A stretch of 64,000 nt of DNA, from positions 90,714,619 to 90,778,618 of the forward strand of contig CM058238.1 of NCBI GenBank assembly GCA_030180135.1, read 5' to 3'. Shown here in pieces: positions 47,061 through 57,126 of the stretch (position 1 is the stretch's first letter; each line of letters begins with the position of its first letter). The position numbers were made by a program, and so were the translations under genes. The notes below the pieces were generated by a model. The model was not told the origin of the DNA, searched no databases, and saw nothing but the letters and a program-made list of their open reading frames with translations. The stretch comes from Orychophragmus violaceus (Eukaryota > Streptophyta > Magnoliopsida > Brassicales > Brassicaceae).

Positions 47061-47086
47061 GTACGGAATGGGTAAAAGAAAGGTAC
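47061..47086. promoter_or_regulatory. paired GTAC motifs upstream of FRO
   Basis: GTAC at 47061-47064 and 47083-47086, 22 bp apart and about 120-145 bp upstream of the ATG. GTAC is the core of copper-response elements bound by SPL7, the known regulator of Arabidopsis FRO4 and FRO5. A 4-base core is common by chance, so this is a candidate only. Confidence 0.4.
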
Positions 47087-48166
47087 TTACTAGTGCATGG
47101 TTCAGGCATCTTTGACTCTCTCCATTGTATTTAAGTTCCTTATATTTTTTGTTGACATGACGTAATTAAGTATCTATTAATATTGAACTTGAGGGGATTG
47201 AAAAGATTTGACTTTGGGGAAGAGGCCAAGGACCATGCAACCTATATCGTTCACACGCTATTTGATAATTTATTATTGTTTTAAAATAATTTAAAATAGT
47301 TTCTGATTTCATTTAGGAAATGTTATGGTGGCCAAAAAAAAAGGAAAAATCTAGGGGCATGCTAATCTTTAAATTAACTACAAAGTGTTTTTGGTTGATT
47401 ACTAATTTAAAACTAATTAAATTGGATTATTATTTATGTTAACTTTAAATATTATGATGATTTAAATATTCATAATAATAATTTTAAAATTTCTTTTTAA
47501 TTGTATTTTAGAGATATACATAACTTCGGATAAAAATAAAAAAGTAAGATGATAAATATGAAAATATTTATAAATATCTATAAATATAGTTATTGTAGAT
47601 AATACAATTTTTAATGGTAAATTTATATTATATATATATATATATATATATTCAAATTTATATATATAAATAATCAAATACATTTAATAATAAAATTAAG
47701 TATTGATTTTATACATATAAATATATAATTATAATTTATTTTGTTGTTATTAGTTTATTTTAGAATAAACTATAAATATTTTAATAAAAATTAAATATAA
47801 TCATGTATATATATTTGTTTAATTATAAATAATTTTATATAGATTCTTATAATATTATGGTTTTTAAATTAAGTTGATAATTTTTTAATATATAATTTAT
47901 GTTTAATTATGTTTATGCTAACATAGGAACGAATCATACTAATAATATATGATTCGGATAACTTGTTAGGTTGGGAGGTGGGGATCATGTGGTACGGTAA
48001 CACATGATGCTCCCTACCATTCTTCTTTTGCCAATCATGACATCAACGTGGCTTTTGACCCTCTTTAGATTTTTATTATTTTTTTAGATTTATGACAAAC
48101 GTCTCCGAAATCTACAGAAGAAAAGTCGACGAGGCTGCAAATTCTAAGGCACAACTTCATCGACCA

Positions 48167-48342
48167 TAATCATCACATGGTGGCCTAGTGGTAAAGAGCA
48201 GGATAGTACCCTCTCGCCACTCAGGTTCGACATACGGTGGCCACGGTATGGTTTACGCTTTTAAACGGTATTACCAAAAGTTGGTATTAGGCCGTGGGGG
48301 ATTAAGGCCGAAGTCCGAACCTCTCCTAGTTAAAAAAAAAAA
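48167..48342 (+). mobile_element. tRNA-derived SINE, copy 1
   Basis: Contains an A box (TGGCCTAGTGGTAAAGAGC, 48181-48199) and a B box (GGTTCGACA, 48224-48232) of an RNA polymerase III promoter. It ends in an A-run of about 12 and is flanked by near-identical 14 bp target duplications AACTTCATC(G/A)ACCA (48153-48166 and 48343-48356). It does not fold as a complete tRNA gene. Confidence 0.88.
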
Positions 48343-48356
48343 AACTTCATCAACCA

Positions 48357-48857
48357 GATTTTGTTGTTGGTGTGCAAATGCATTAACTTATAGTATCAAT
48401 CTTCATCCTAATAATGTTGTCCGAATCTCCAATTTTTATATATGTGATTTTAGGATGTTTATTAACAAAATATTAACAAGACAAAGTTTATGGAAAACTA
48501 TTAGGAAAAACACCTCCAATTTTTGGTTATTTATAGCTGAAATATCCATTGCAGAACTATATCTTTTATTTTTGTCTTGACATAAAAAAAAAAAACAACA
48601 AAAGAAAACAGTTCCATTTAGTGAAATGCATGCATATCTCGAGTCTCTCCATAGATCATCGAATAAATACAGCAGATAAATATACATAAACAATAATAGT
48701 ATAATACATTGACACACTTGTGAAATATTACAAAATTTATCAAACAAATAAAAGAAGAAAAAAATCAAAGTAGAAAAATACTCGAGGAATAAGTACGTTA
48801 ATATTACTCAACAAGCAAAAAGCATCATCATTATCATCATGGCTTTCTTGCTGCAAA
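48357..48857. other. downstream of malectin copy 1, no gene seen
   Basis: AT-rich sequence including the probable 3' untranslated region of the malectin gene. Duplicated at 58535-59035. Confidence 0.6.
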
Positions 48858-49029
48858 TTAATTCCCGGACTTGGGATTACCATCTTCACGGACGTCCATG
48901 GACAGCTTGGTCCACCCAAAGTCATCCCTAACTTTCTTCCTTTGAGCCACAATGTAAAAGCTCATAAATATACACATAAACGCCATCATTGCGATGAATA
49001 TGCTCAGGTTTCTTCTGTTTGGGCAAGAC

Positions 49030-49479
49030 TGTTAGGTTCTCTGTGATATAAACACACTTGTATAAGAAAGAGAGCTAACCGGTTGTTGGTTTAGTTCTAA
49101 TTTCTTGGTACATTGTTTAGGCTGGTTAATAGTTGGTTAACTATTTGTGTCGAGTCTATTCAGGTTGTACCGGGGTCCTTTATTTAGCGAAGGGTCAGGT
49201 GAGAGTTGGATTGATTCAGTTGTAACAGTTGGGATTGAGTGAGCTGAGAGTGAGAGAGGTGTGAGTCTTGAGAGGTGTTCTTGAGTCGTCTTCTTTCTCA
49301 AACTTGTACTGGTTCTCGATTTGTTGCTAGTGGATTGTGTTTGCTTGTGCCGTCAAGCTCCAGACGTAGGGTTCTCATTCCGAGGGCCTGAACTGGGTTA
49401 TCAAAGTGCATTGTGTTCATTCTTTCTTGTTTGATTCAATTCGCAAGTTCAAAGTTAGATTCTAGTAGGATTTACAACA
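49030..49479 (+). repeat. 5' LTR of copia element G
   Basis: 450 bp, TGTTAGGTTCTC...TTTACAACA, with no difference noticed from 53646-54095. Confidence 0.96.
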
Positions 49480-49481
49480 AG

Positions 49482-49493
49482 TGGTATCAGAGC
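49482..49493 (+). other. primer-binding site of copia element G
   Basis: TGGTATCAGAGC, two bases inside the LTR; complementary to initiator methionine tRNA. Confidence 0.93.
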
Positions 49494-49514
49494 GAGGTTA
49501 AGCTCGGCGAATCT

Positions 49515-52500
49515 ATGGCGAAATCATTGGTGAAATCAATCGGGAAACCACGGATTGAAGTGGCAATCTTCGACGGACAGGGTGACTTCTCGATGTGGAA
49601 GAAACGGATGCTTGCTCATCTTTCGATACTCGGTTTGAAAGGAGCATTGGTGGAGGAAGCATCGGATCCATCTTCACCAATCAAGATCGAGAAGAAGAAG
49701 GATGAATCCGATGTAGATTTCCAAGAAAGACAATTGAAGGAAGAGACTGATCGAATCGAGAAGGCAGAGATGGCGATGGATATGCTGACGCTGAATCTTG
49801 GAGACCATGTTCTTCGGAAACTGGATGCGTGTAACTGTACCACGGCTGCGTCGGTGTGGTCTACTCTGGAAAGGTTGTATCTATCTAAAACTCTACCTAA
49901 TCGAATTCATCTTCAGCATAGATTCTATACGTTTAAAATGGTAGAATCAAAGACTATAGATCAGAACATTGATGACTTCTTGAAACTGGTTGCAGATCTT
50001 GGGAGTGTAAATGTCTCAGTTTCAGATGAAGTGCAAGCAATCATGCTGTTGAGTTCCTTGCCAGCTCAATACAATCAGCTCAAGGAGACTCTTAAGTATG
50101 GGAGAGACTCTCTATCCCTAGAAGAGGTAACAACTTCTGCAAAGTCAAAAGAAATAGAGCTGATGGAGGCAAAGGAGTCAAACACATCACAGAGAAGTGG
50201 TGAAGCCTATACTGCAAGAGGAAGGTCTGAGAAAAAGGAGTCACACTTTGGTAAATCTAAAGGCAGGTCTCGGTCTCGGTCTGGCTCAAGAGTTACTTGC
50301 TGGTACTGCAAGAAGGAGGGTCATGTAAAGAAGGACTGTTTTGCTCGAAAGAGAAAGATGGAAAATGAAACAGGAGACGCGGCTGTGATGGTAGACAAAC
50401 TATTAGAGATAGATGCATTGTCTATCACTGATCAAGACCCAAAAGACAGATGGGTGATAGACTCAGGGTGTTCATATCACATGACATCTAGGAGGGAATG
50501 GTTTGCTGAATTCAAGGACTTATCAGGAGGACAGGTTCTGTTGGCAGATGACAGGAGTGTATCAGTACAGGGCATTGGAACCATACACATCAACTTAAAG
50601 GGAGGAACAGTTAGACGACTGGTCAATGTCAGATATGTTCCAAACTTAAAGAGAAATTTGATCTCAGTTAGTTCTCTGGATGTACAAGGCTATAGACAAG
50701 AAGGTGGAGATGGAAAAGTGAAGTTCTTCAAGAATGGTGCTTTAGCACTACAGGGTACTCTGATTGGGAGTCTCTATTTGTTGGATGGTGAAACAATCAT
50801 ACCAGAGGCTAATTCTGCAACCATGAAGGATGAAACAGCGTTATGGCACACAAGGTTAGGCCATATGAGTATGAAAAATCTTAAGATTCTGGTAGACAAA
50901 GGCATCTTGGACAACAAGAAGATCAGTGAACTGAAATTCTGTGAGAGCTGTGTCATGGGAAAGAACAAGCGGTTAAGTTTCAGCATTGGAAAGCATAATT
51001 CAGATGCAGTACTTAAGTATGTCCATGCTGACTTATGGGGTTCACCGAATGTCCATCAATCCATATCCAAGAAACAATATTTCTTGTCAATCATAGATGA
51101 TTTCTCGAGAAAAGTGTGGATCTACTTCCTGGCTACTAAGGATGAGGCTTTCAGTAAATTCTGTGAATGGAAGCTCTTAGTAGAGAATCAAGTCAACAAG
51201 AAGGTCAAGTGTTTGCGAACTGACAACGGTCTGGAGTTTTGCAACTTAGCCTTTGATAGCTTCTGCAAAGAAAATGGTATAGAGAGACACAGAACATGTT
51301 CATACACACCCCAACAGAATGGGGTAGCTGAGCGTATGAACAGGACCATTATGGAGAAGGTAAGATGTCTTCTAAATGAATCTGGTTTAGAGGATAGATT
51401 CTGGGCAGAAGCAGCTGCAGTATCTGTGTACTTAATAAACAGAACACCATCTAGTGCAAATGATGGTAACATACCTGAGCAACTGTGGCTTGGAAAAGAA
51501 CCAGGGTACTCACATCTGAGAAGGTTTGGCTCTGTGGTATACATACATACAGACCAAGGAAAGTTGAAGCCCAGAGCTTTAAAGGGGATATTCATTGGAT
51601 ATCCACAAGGTGTCAAAGGCTACAAAGTATGGCTTCTAGAGGAAAGGAAATGTGTGGTGAGTAGAAATGCAGTTTTTACTGAGGATAAGGTGTACAAAGA
51701 TCTACTCCAAGAGAAGCAGTCTAAAGTATCTCAGTCTGTTGAAAAGGAGCAAAGGAAGATTGAAGTAGACCTCTTAGAAGAAGAGAAGGAAGAAACTCCA
51801 GAGTCAGAATCAGACGAGAATGAAAGTCTAGAGGGTGAATCTGCTGAAGGTGGAGTTATTGATTCTACTCAGAATGAACAAGTTCTAGAAACAGAGACTG
51901 AACTTGTGAGAAGTCATCACATAGCACGAGATCGTCCAAGAAGAGAGATTGTACTCCCAATGAGATACAGAGATGATGATGATAAGGTACTGGCCTTTGC
52001 ACTGTCAGCTGCAGAGGTGATTGATCCAGAGGAACCTAAGGATTACTTTGAAGCCAAAAGGAGTAGTAACTGGGTAAAGTGGAAAGAAGCTTTTGAAGAT
52101 GAGATGAGTTCTCATAAGAAAAATCAGACCTGGGAGCTAGTAAGGAAACCAGAGGGTCAGAAAATTATTGGATGCAGATGGGTCTTAACCAGGAAACCTG
52201 GTATTCCAGGTGTAGAGAGGCCAAGGTTTAAAGCCAGGTTAGTAGCTAAGGGTTATTCCCAAAGAGAGGGCATAGATTTTCAGGAAATTTTCTCTCCAGT
52301 TGTTAAGCATGTATCTATTAGAATATTGCTATCTATCACTGTGAATCTAGACTTAGAGTTAGAGCAGTTAGATGTTAAAACGGCTTTCTTGCATGGAAGG
52401 TTAGAGGAAGATATCTATATGGAACAACCGGAAGGATATCTAGTGAAGGGAAAAGAAAACTATGTCTGTCATCTTAAGAGGTCCCTGTATGGTCTAAAAC

Positions 52501-53576
52501 AGGCACCTAGACAATGGAATAAGTGTTTTGACTTGTTCATGATCAAGCAAGGTTTTGTGAAAAGTCAATTTGATCATTGTGTCTATTTGAAAAATGTTGG
52601 GAAGATATTTGTCTATCTGTTGCTGTATGTGGATGATATGCTATTAGCATCTGCCAGTGTTTCAGAGATCAGGAAGGTTAAAGAGATGTTGAGTGGTGAA
52701 TTCGACATGAAGGATCTGGGTCCAGCAAAGAGGATTTTGGGCATGGACATCTATAGAGATCGTGAAAAAGGGGTGCTCACATTATCACAGTCTGCATACA
52801 TTGGAAAGGTTCTGAAGGTGTTTGGAATGGATGAGGCTAGACCGGTTTCTACACCAATTGGTGCACACTTTAAGCTAGCTGCAATTAAAGATACTGAAGA
52901 AGGAGCAGGAGAGGTTCCTTATAGCAACGCAGTAGGAAGTATTATGTATGCGATGATAGGTACTAGACCTGATGTGGCTTACGCCATTGGTTTGGTAAGT
53001 CGTTTTATGAGTAATCCTGGAGCTGTCCATTGGTCTGCGGTTCAGTGGATTTTGAGATACTTGAAAGGGGCACAAGACAAGCAACTGGTGTTCACAAAAG
53101 GTTCTGAGTTCAGAGTTGTAGGGTATTCAGACTCTGACTATGGGGCTGATCTGGATAGGAGAAGATCAATCACAGGTTACATTTTTACTGCAGGAGGTAA
53201 TGTGGTAAGTTGGAAGTCAAATCTTCAACCTGTTGTTGCTCTCTCAACAACAGAGGCTGAGTATATAGCTCTCTCAGAAGCAGTGAAAGAGTCTGTGTGG
53301 TTAAAGGGTATTACAGAGGAACTTGGTTTTGTGCAAGGTCCTATTGATGTGTGGTGTGATTCACAGAGTGCTATCTGTCTAGCCAAGAACAATGTCTTCC
53401 ATGAGAGGACAAAGCATGTGGCTACAAAGTATCACTTCATAAGAGACTTGATTGAAGATGGGACAGTAAAAGTTCAGAAGATTCCAACTTCCAGAAATCC
53501 AGCAGATATGCTTACGAAGGTGATTCCAGTCCAGAAGTTTGAGCAGGCTTTGGTTCTGCTCAAAGTGGCCAGGTGA
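49515..53576 (+). CDS. copia gag-pol polyprotein, complete
   Basis: 1353 codons without a stop. The ATG at 49515 is chosen because an earlier in-frame ATG (49413) lies inside the LTR and upstream of the primer-binding site. Order: gag (about residues 10-240), zinc knuckle CWYCKKEGHVKKDC (262-275), protease WVIDSGCSYHMT with its Asp at 316, pre-integrase HTRLGHMS, integrase with HADLWG, RTDNGLEF and NGVAERMN supplying D, D and E, reverse transcriptase with YVDDML at about 1038, and RNase H (GYSDSDYGADLDRRRSITGY, CDSQSAICLAKN). All catalytic residues that can be judged are present. Expression would come from the 5' LTR. Confidence 0.95.
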   Translation: MAKSLVKSIGKPRIEVAIFDGQGDFSMWKKRMLAHLSILGLKGALVEEASDPSSPIKIEKKKDESDVDFQERQLKEETDRIEKAEMAMDMLTLNLGDHVLRKLDACNCTTAASVWSTLERLYLSKTLPNRIHLQHRFYTFKMVESKTIDQNIDDFLKLVADLGSVNVSVSDEVQAIMLLSSLPAQYNQLKETLKYGRDSLSLEEVTTSAKSKEIELMEAKESNTSQRSGEAYTARGRSEKKESHFGKSKGRSRSRSGSRVTCWYCKKEGHVKKDCFARKRKMENETGDAAVMVDKLLEIDALSITDQDPKDRWVIDSGCSYHMTSRREWFAEFKDLSGGQVLLADDRSVSVQGIGTIHINLKGGTVRRLVNVRYVPNLKRNLISVSSLDVQGYRQEGGDGKVKFFKNGALALQGTLIGSLYLLDGETIIPEANSATMKDETALWHTRLGHMSMKNLKILVDKGILDNKKISELKFCESCVMGKNKRLSFSIGKHNSDAVLKYVHADLWGSPNVHQSISKKQYFLSIIDDFSRKVWIYFLATKDEAFSKFCEWKLLVENQVNKKVKCLRTDNGLEFCNLAFDSFCKENGIERHRTCSYTPQQNGVAERMNRTIMEKVRCLLNESGLEDRFWAEAAAVSVYLINRTPSSANDGNIPEQLWLGKEPGYSHLRRFGSVVYIHTDQGKLKPRALKGIFIGYPQGVKGYKVWLLEERKCVVSRNAVFTEDKVYKDLLQEKQSKVSQSVEKEQRKIEVDLLEEEKEETPESESDENESLEGESAEGGVIDSTQNEQVLETETELVRSHHIARDRPRREIVLPMRYRDDDDKVLAFALSAAEVIDPEEPKDYFEAKRSSNWVKWKEAFEDEMSSHKKNQTWELVRKPEGQKIIGCRWVLTRKPGIPGVERPRFKARLVAKGYSQREGIDFQEIFSPVVKHVSIRILLSITVNLDLELEQLDVKTAFLHGRLEEDIYMEQPEGYLVKGKENYVCHLKRSLYGLKQAPRQWNKCFDLFMIKQGFVKSQFDHCVYLKNVGKIFVYLLLYVDDMLLASASVSEIRKVKEMLSGEFDMKDLGPAKRILGMDIYRDREKGVLTLSQSAYIGKVLKVFGMDEARPVSTPIGAHFKLAAIKDTEEGAGEVPYSNAVGSIMYAMIGTRPDVAYAIGLVSRFMSNPGAVHWSAVQWILRYLKGAQDKQLVFTKGSEFRVVGYSDSDYGADLDRRRSITGYIFTAGGNVVSWKSNLQPVVALSTTEAEYIALSEAVKESVWLKGITEELGFVQGPIDVWCDSQSAICLAKNNVFHERTKHVATKYHFIRDLIEDGTVKVQKIPTSRNPADMLTKVIPVQKFEQALVLLKVAR

Positions 53577-53634
53577 GTTGGTTATTGGCCATGCTTGACG
53601 GTGCAATGAGTTCAAACTCCAGTGTGTTGATATC

Positions 53635-53645
53635 AAGGTGGAGAT
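53635..53645 (+). other. polypurine tract of copia element G
   Basis: AAGGTGGAGAT directly before the 3' LTR, the common copia form. Confidence 0.85.
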
Positions 53646-54095
53646 TGTTAGGTTCTCTGTGATATAAACACACTTGTATAAGAAAGAGAGCTAACCGGTT
53701 GTTGGTTTAGTTCTAATTTCTTGGTACATTGTTTAGGCTGGTTAATAGTTGGTTAACTATTTGTGTCGAGTCTATTCAGGTTGTACCGGGGTCCTTTATT
53801 TAGCGAAGGGTCAGGTGAGAGTTGGATTGATTCAGTTGTAACAGTTGGGATTGAGTGAGCTGAGAGTGAGAGAGGTGTGAGTCTTGAGAGGTGTTCTTGA
53901 GTCGTCTTCTTTCTCAAACTTGTACTGGTTCTCGATTTGTTGCTAGTGGATTGTGTTTGCTTGTGCCGTCAAGCTCCAGACGTAGGGTTCTCATTCCGAG
54001 GGCCTGAACTGGGTTATCAAAGTGCATTGTGTTCATTCTTTCTTGTTTGATTCAATTCGCAAGTTCAAAGTTAGATTCTAGTAGGATTTACAACA
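53646..54095 (+). repeat. 3' LTR of copia element G
   Basis: 450 bp copy of the 5' LTR, followed by the target duplication AAGAC. Confidence 0.96.
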
Positions 54096-54731
54096 AAGAC
54101 CTCAAGATCATATCTGTCGATAAAACCCCATCAAGACTGCCCATCGAGTTATTCATCTTCATGATCTCAACACCATTCAACATCGCATAAACTCCATGCT
54201 CATCAACACTAGTCTTGTTTGATGGTCCAACACTTACCGTAATCGATGATCCTGAAGGGTTGGAATCACCACTAGTAAGATCCACCACGAAATCGATGTA
54301 ATAAGGGGAAGCAAGAACGTAACCCGCAGAGTCAGAGATATCGAAATCTTGATATGCCAAGTTGCCGTTGATGTAAACGTTGAAATATAGCATGCCGAGT
54401 GATTTGCTAGCTATGTCACAGAAATGCATCCGGATCAGATATTTGTAACCCGTGCTCACCGGGAAATCCCAGCTCAAAATATTGCTTCTTTTAGCCACAC
54501 GGGCAGTGTTGTAGACATTATCAGGACCAACTTCCCGGCTGGCCCCACCGGGCCTATACTTAATCCTACCGGTGAAGTAAGCTTTCTCAGACCCATCTCC
54601 GGTTTTGAGGAACTCATCATCAGGGACCCAAGTCCTCCAGAACGTGTCATTGAAAGGAGTAACTTTTCTACCACCGACATTGATTGTGTACAATACTTCC
54701 ATGGCTTGTTTAGCTAAACCATTCAGTTTAC

Positions 54732-55385
54732 TGTTATATCCGAAGTCGTCACGAGGTCGGGATGCGCGTCTTGCCAGAGAGTTGACGTGTTCGGTCCGAA
54801 GGAGCCAAGTCGTTCTTGAGAGAGAAACGACTAGATTCAGAGACTAGCAGGAGTTAGAAGTATGTTCGGAATGGATGAAAAGATAATCGTGTTCGGGTTC
54901 CTTAAAGGAGAATAATGTGCTCGGAACGAGCGTGTCTTTGTATTCAGATATCCGAGCAGGTCGAGAGACGTGCTCGGTTTACAATTCGGGAAATTGACTC
55001 TAGAGAGAGAACGTAGTAAGAAGTGCACAAATCCCCAAAAGTTACATTAATGTACAGTGACGACTCCTATTTATAGTAAAATACGGTCGTACTTTCTTTA
55101 GGCCGTTGACCGCTTATCGGGTTCGTGCGAGTTGGGCCGTACGTGGTGATGTGATGGGCCGAGTCGTGCATTCCTTTGGCTGTTAGCGTAGCCGAGCTGA
55201 CTTGCTGCTGTTCGGTTTAGCCGAGCTGATTTGCTGTCGTTCAGCTGAGCCGAATCGAGCCGATGACGATGGGCTCGGTTCTAGCGCGTTTGACTGGGCT
55301 TCTATTGCTCTATTGGGCCGGCCTTTATATCAAGAATAAATCCTGGGCCTTCTAAGTGGGTGGGGTGCTAAACCCATCTATAACA
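54732..55385 (-). repeat. 3' LTR of fragment H
   Basis: 654 bp with TGTTATA...TATAACA ends. Inside are GCCGAGCTGA-type repeats near 55190-55260. It begins right after malectin sequence CAGTTTAC. Confidence 0.78.
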
Positions 55386-55647
55386 GTAAGCCCCCCCCCA
55401 GTTCGTCGATCTTCATGGTATTTGGAGTCGGCGGATTTGAAGATGTTTTAGTTGGGCCGGTATTTATTCGGTATAGGCCTGGTCGGTTGGCTTTGTTGTT
55501 ATCTTTTGGGGGAATTCAAGGGTTTCTTGGGAAACGGCGAGATACTGAAGAGCCGTGTTGGTGTAATGATTATACCTATAACCGCCGGAAGTCGAAGAGT
55601 TGTGTAGGGGTCATCATTGCGCTCGTCTTGGAATCTTCCCATCTCGC

Positions 55648-55655
55648 TTATATAC
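55648..55655 (+). promoter_or_regulatory. TATA-like box of antisense ORF in fragment H
   Basis: TTATATAC, 114 bp before the ATG at 55762, the same spacing as the TATA-like box of the antisense ORF in element E. Confidence 0.45.
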
Positions 55656-55761
55656 GTCGCGCTGTTTCTTCCGGTTTTCATTTCTCTCCTTCCGCAGGTA
55701 TTTCGCTCTCCCTTCTCTCTAGGTTTTATTCTCTCTCTAGATTTGTTGTTGTATTGTAGCT

Positions 55762-57050
55762 ATGAGAATCGATTCTCACTCGGAATCATCCTCCGATCGG
55801 GATCTTCGATTGGTAAGGTTATCCGAAGGTGATTCCGCGCAGCCCAGCTCGGTTGTTGCACGAGAAAGTCCTTCGCTGAGTTCGGGACGAACAGAGATTG
55901 TGCCGCGGTGCCCAGCCTCGGGTGGTTCTCCGAGCATACAGATTCCTTATTTGGTTGATTCCGAGGACGACGGGACGCGACCTTGGACTTCTTCGTTAGG
56001 TAGCCTTCCTGTAAAAGAAGAGGATATTTATCTTTTCGATCAAGCCTTACTTGGTACCCTTGATCCAGTGCCGAGCAGGACCAGGAAGAATCGCAAGATG
56101 GCGAGCAAAAACGCTTCGGGTAGTTCCGAGAAGCCCAAGAAGACTCGTCCTCAGCGTCCAGTGTTGCCCACGAAATGTACGGATGACGATCTTGAGTGGC
56201 TGTTAGAAAATTGCTCCTCGGAAAATGCTGGTCGGCCTGTGCTCCGCAAACCCGAGGAACACGAAAGGCCATGGAATTGCCCAGAAGGATGGGTCTGTCT
56301 TTATGATTTTTGGTTCAGGGAGATTCATCTGAGATTTCCTCTCCCGAGGCTCCTTGTCGCCTATTGCGAGGAGAGGCGGATTGCGCTGTCCCAGCTTTGT
56401 CCGGCGGCTGTCCAGAACTTGGTTGGTTGTATGATCCTTGCCAACGAATGTGGGGTCAATATGACTCTTCGGTTTTTCGAAGAGATTTCGTCTATATCGA
56501 CGAACGGGACCACCGTCGGGACTCGCTATGTTTCTTTGAGGCCGCGCCATGATCTCAAAGTGGTGATCGGGAAGCCTTCGAAAGTCGACGATGGCAAGAT
56601 CGGTATTTCTTTGCTCGGGTTGATTCGGCCTCGGTTCCTGATCCGGAGAGGCCGTATAGAATACTATGGAACAATTTTCATGGTAACTTGCTTTGCTTTG
56701 CTCGTGCCTTTTTATTGACTAACTCATGCTCGTCCTTCTGTTTTTGCAGACCGCCATCCTATCTCTCTTGCACCTCCGGTTGGGTTCTTGCGAGATCTTA
56801 AGAAACTCGTTGCTCGGGGTATCCAGAAGTGGCCGGACGTGCACGCCGATCGGGTTAAGCGAGCTGTGGAGCGTTTTAACGAAGGTAAATATCATTGTCG
56901 TATATATTTTTAGATCCCTTGTTTTCTCTTCTTTTGACTGATCGTTGTTTGCTGTAGGCTGCTATCTTCGTTCGGTTGAATCTCTCGTTGAGTTGAACGG
57001 TAGGCCGCTCGTTCCCATTATCCCGAAGAAGAAGAAGAGGCGCAGCATGG
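55762..57050 (+). pseudogene. antisense ORF of fragment H, truncated
   Basis: Exon 1 from 55762 to about 56683 starts MRIDSHSESSSDRDLRL; after a Ser/Arg-rich region it has CPEGWVCLYDFWFREIHLRF and PLPRLLVAYCEERRIALSQL. These have the same character as the Transposase_28-like protein of element E (the plant-specific 'putative gypsy transposon' family). A GT...AG intron leads to exon 2 (about 56749-56884; ISLAPPVGFLRDLKKLVARG, AVERFNE), another intron, and a third exon start near 56959 (SVESLVELNGRPLVP, KKKKRRSMG). This is cut at the junction with FRO exon 1. The role of such proteins is unknown. Confidence 0.7.
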
Positions 57051-57053
57051 GTC

Positions 57054-57126
57054 GCTTAATCAATCCCTTAATCACATCTTTGAACTCATCTCCCGATGAT
57101 GCCGAGGCTCTTTCACTCTTATCCAT
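57054..57126 (-). pseudogene. FRO exon 1 fragment
   Basis: Holds the FRO start codon (57124-57126) and about 24 codons with a 3 bp deletion, then joins fragment H. Its duplicated promoter would drive transcription into the transposon remnant, antisense to the ORF there. Confidence 0.9.

Larger units (their letters stand above)
46941..48152. other. FRO to malectin intergenic region, copy 1
   Basis: Apart from the FRO promoter, AT-rich non-coding DNA with a (TA)n tract at about 47628-47650. Almost identical to 57127-58330, except that the TA tract is longer here. No gene seen. Confidence 0.7.
49030..54095 (+). mobile_element. Ty1/copia element G (Tork/Tnt1-like), intact and young
   Basis: A 5066 bp element with two 450 bp LTRs that look identical on reading, AAGAC target duplications (49025-49029 and 54096-54100), a methionine-tRNA primer-binding site, a polypurine tract and one uninterrupted gag-pol frame. 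The RT neighbourhood (LEQLDVKTAFLHGRLEEDIY, then MEQPEGY) suggests the Tork/Tnt1 lineage. By sequence it lacks nothing needed for movement. It inserted in the malectin gene copy after the duplication, or on the chromosome that contributed the left copy. Confidence 0.95.
46865..54731. repeat. segmental duplication, left copy (with insertion)
   Basis: 46865-49029 plus 54101-54731 (about 2.8 kb without the copia element) is nearly identical to 57054-59838. Differences seen are few: the TA-tract length, a GAT deletion in FRO exon 1, and single substitutions such as AGGAACGAATC/AGGAGCGAATC and GCATAAACT/GCATCAACT. Confidence 0.93.
48858..54731 (-). pseudogene. malectin-like receptor protein, copy 1, broken
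   Basis: The C-terminal part lies at 48858-49029 (VREDGNPKSGN end, transmembrane stretch FIAMMAFMCIFMSFYIVA) and the middle part at 54101-54731, separated by the copia insertion (TSD AAGAC). The N-terminal half is missing because a Tat-like LTR element inserted after CAGTTTAC at 54731. One substitution (DEHGVYAML versus DEHGVDAML) separates it from the intact copy over the shared part. It cannot make the full protein. Confidence 0.93.
54732..57053 (-). mobile_element. Tat-like gypsy fragment H (3' LTR and antisense ORF)
   Basis: A minus-strand element whose 3' LTR is 54732-55385. A C-run (G-run on the minus strand: CTGGGGGGGGGCTTAC) at 55386-55401 is its polypurine tract. An antisense ORF follows on the plus strand from 55762. 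The fragment stops at 57053, where FRO exon 1 sequence begins; gag-pol and the other LTR are missing. The element had inserted in the malectin gene. Confidence 0.83.

Noticed and set aside
48181..48240. tRNA gene
   Set aside because: A and B boxes are present but there is no full cloverleaf or acceptor stem; the poly-A tail and target duplications make it a SINE.
48188..48580. 130-codon open frame present twice (also 58366-58758)
   Set aside because: It is conserved only because the whole segment was recently duplicated; it crosses the SINE and its A-run.
49413..49514. Upstream ATG extending the copia polyprotein by 34 codons
   Set aside because: It lies in the 5' LTR and crosses the primer-binding site; the real gag start is 49515.
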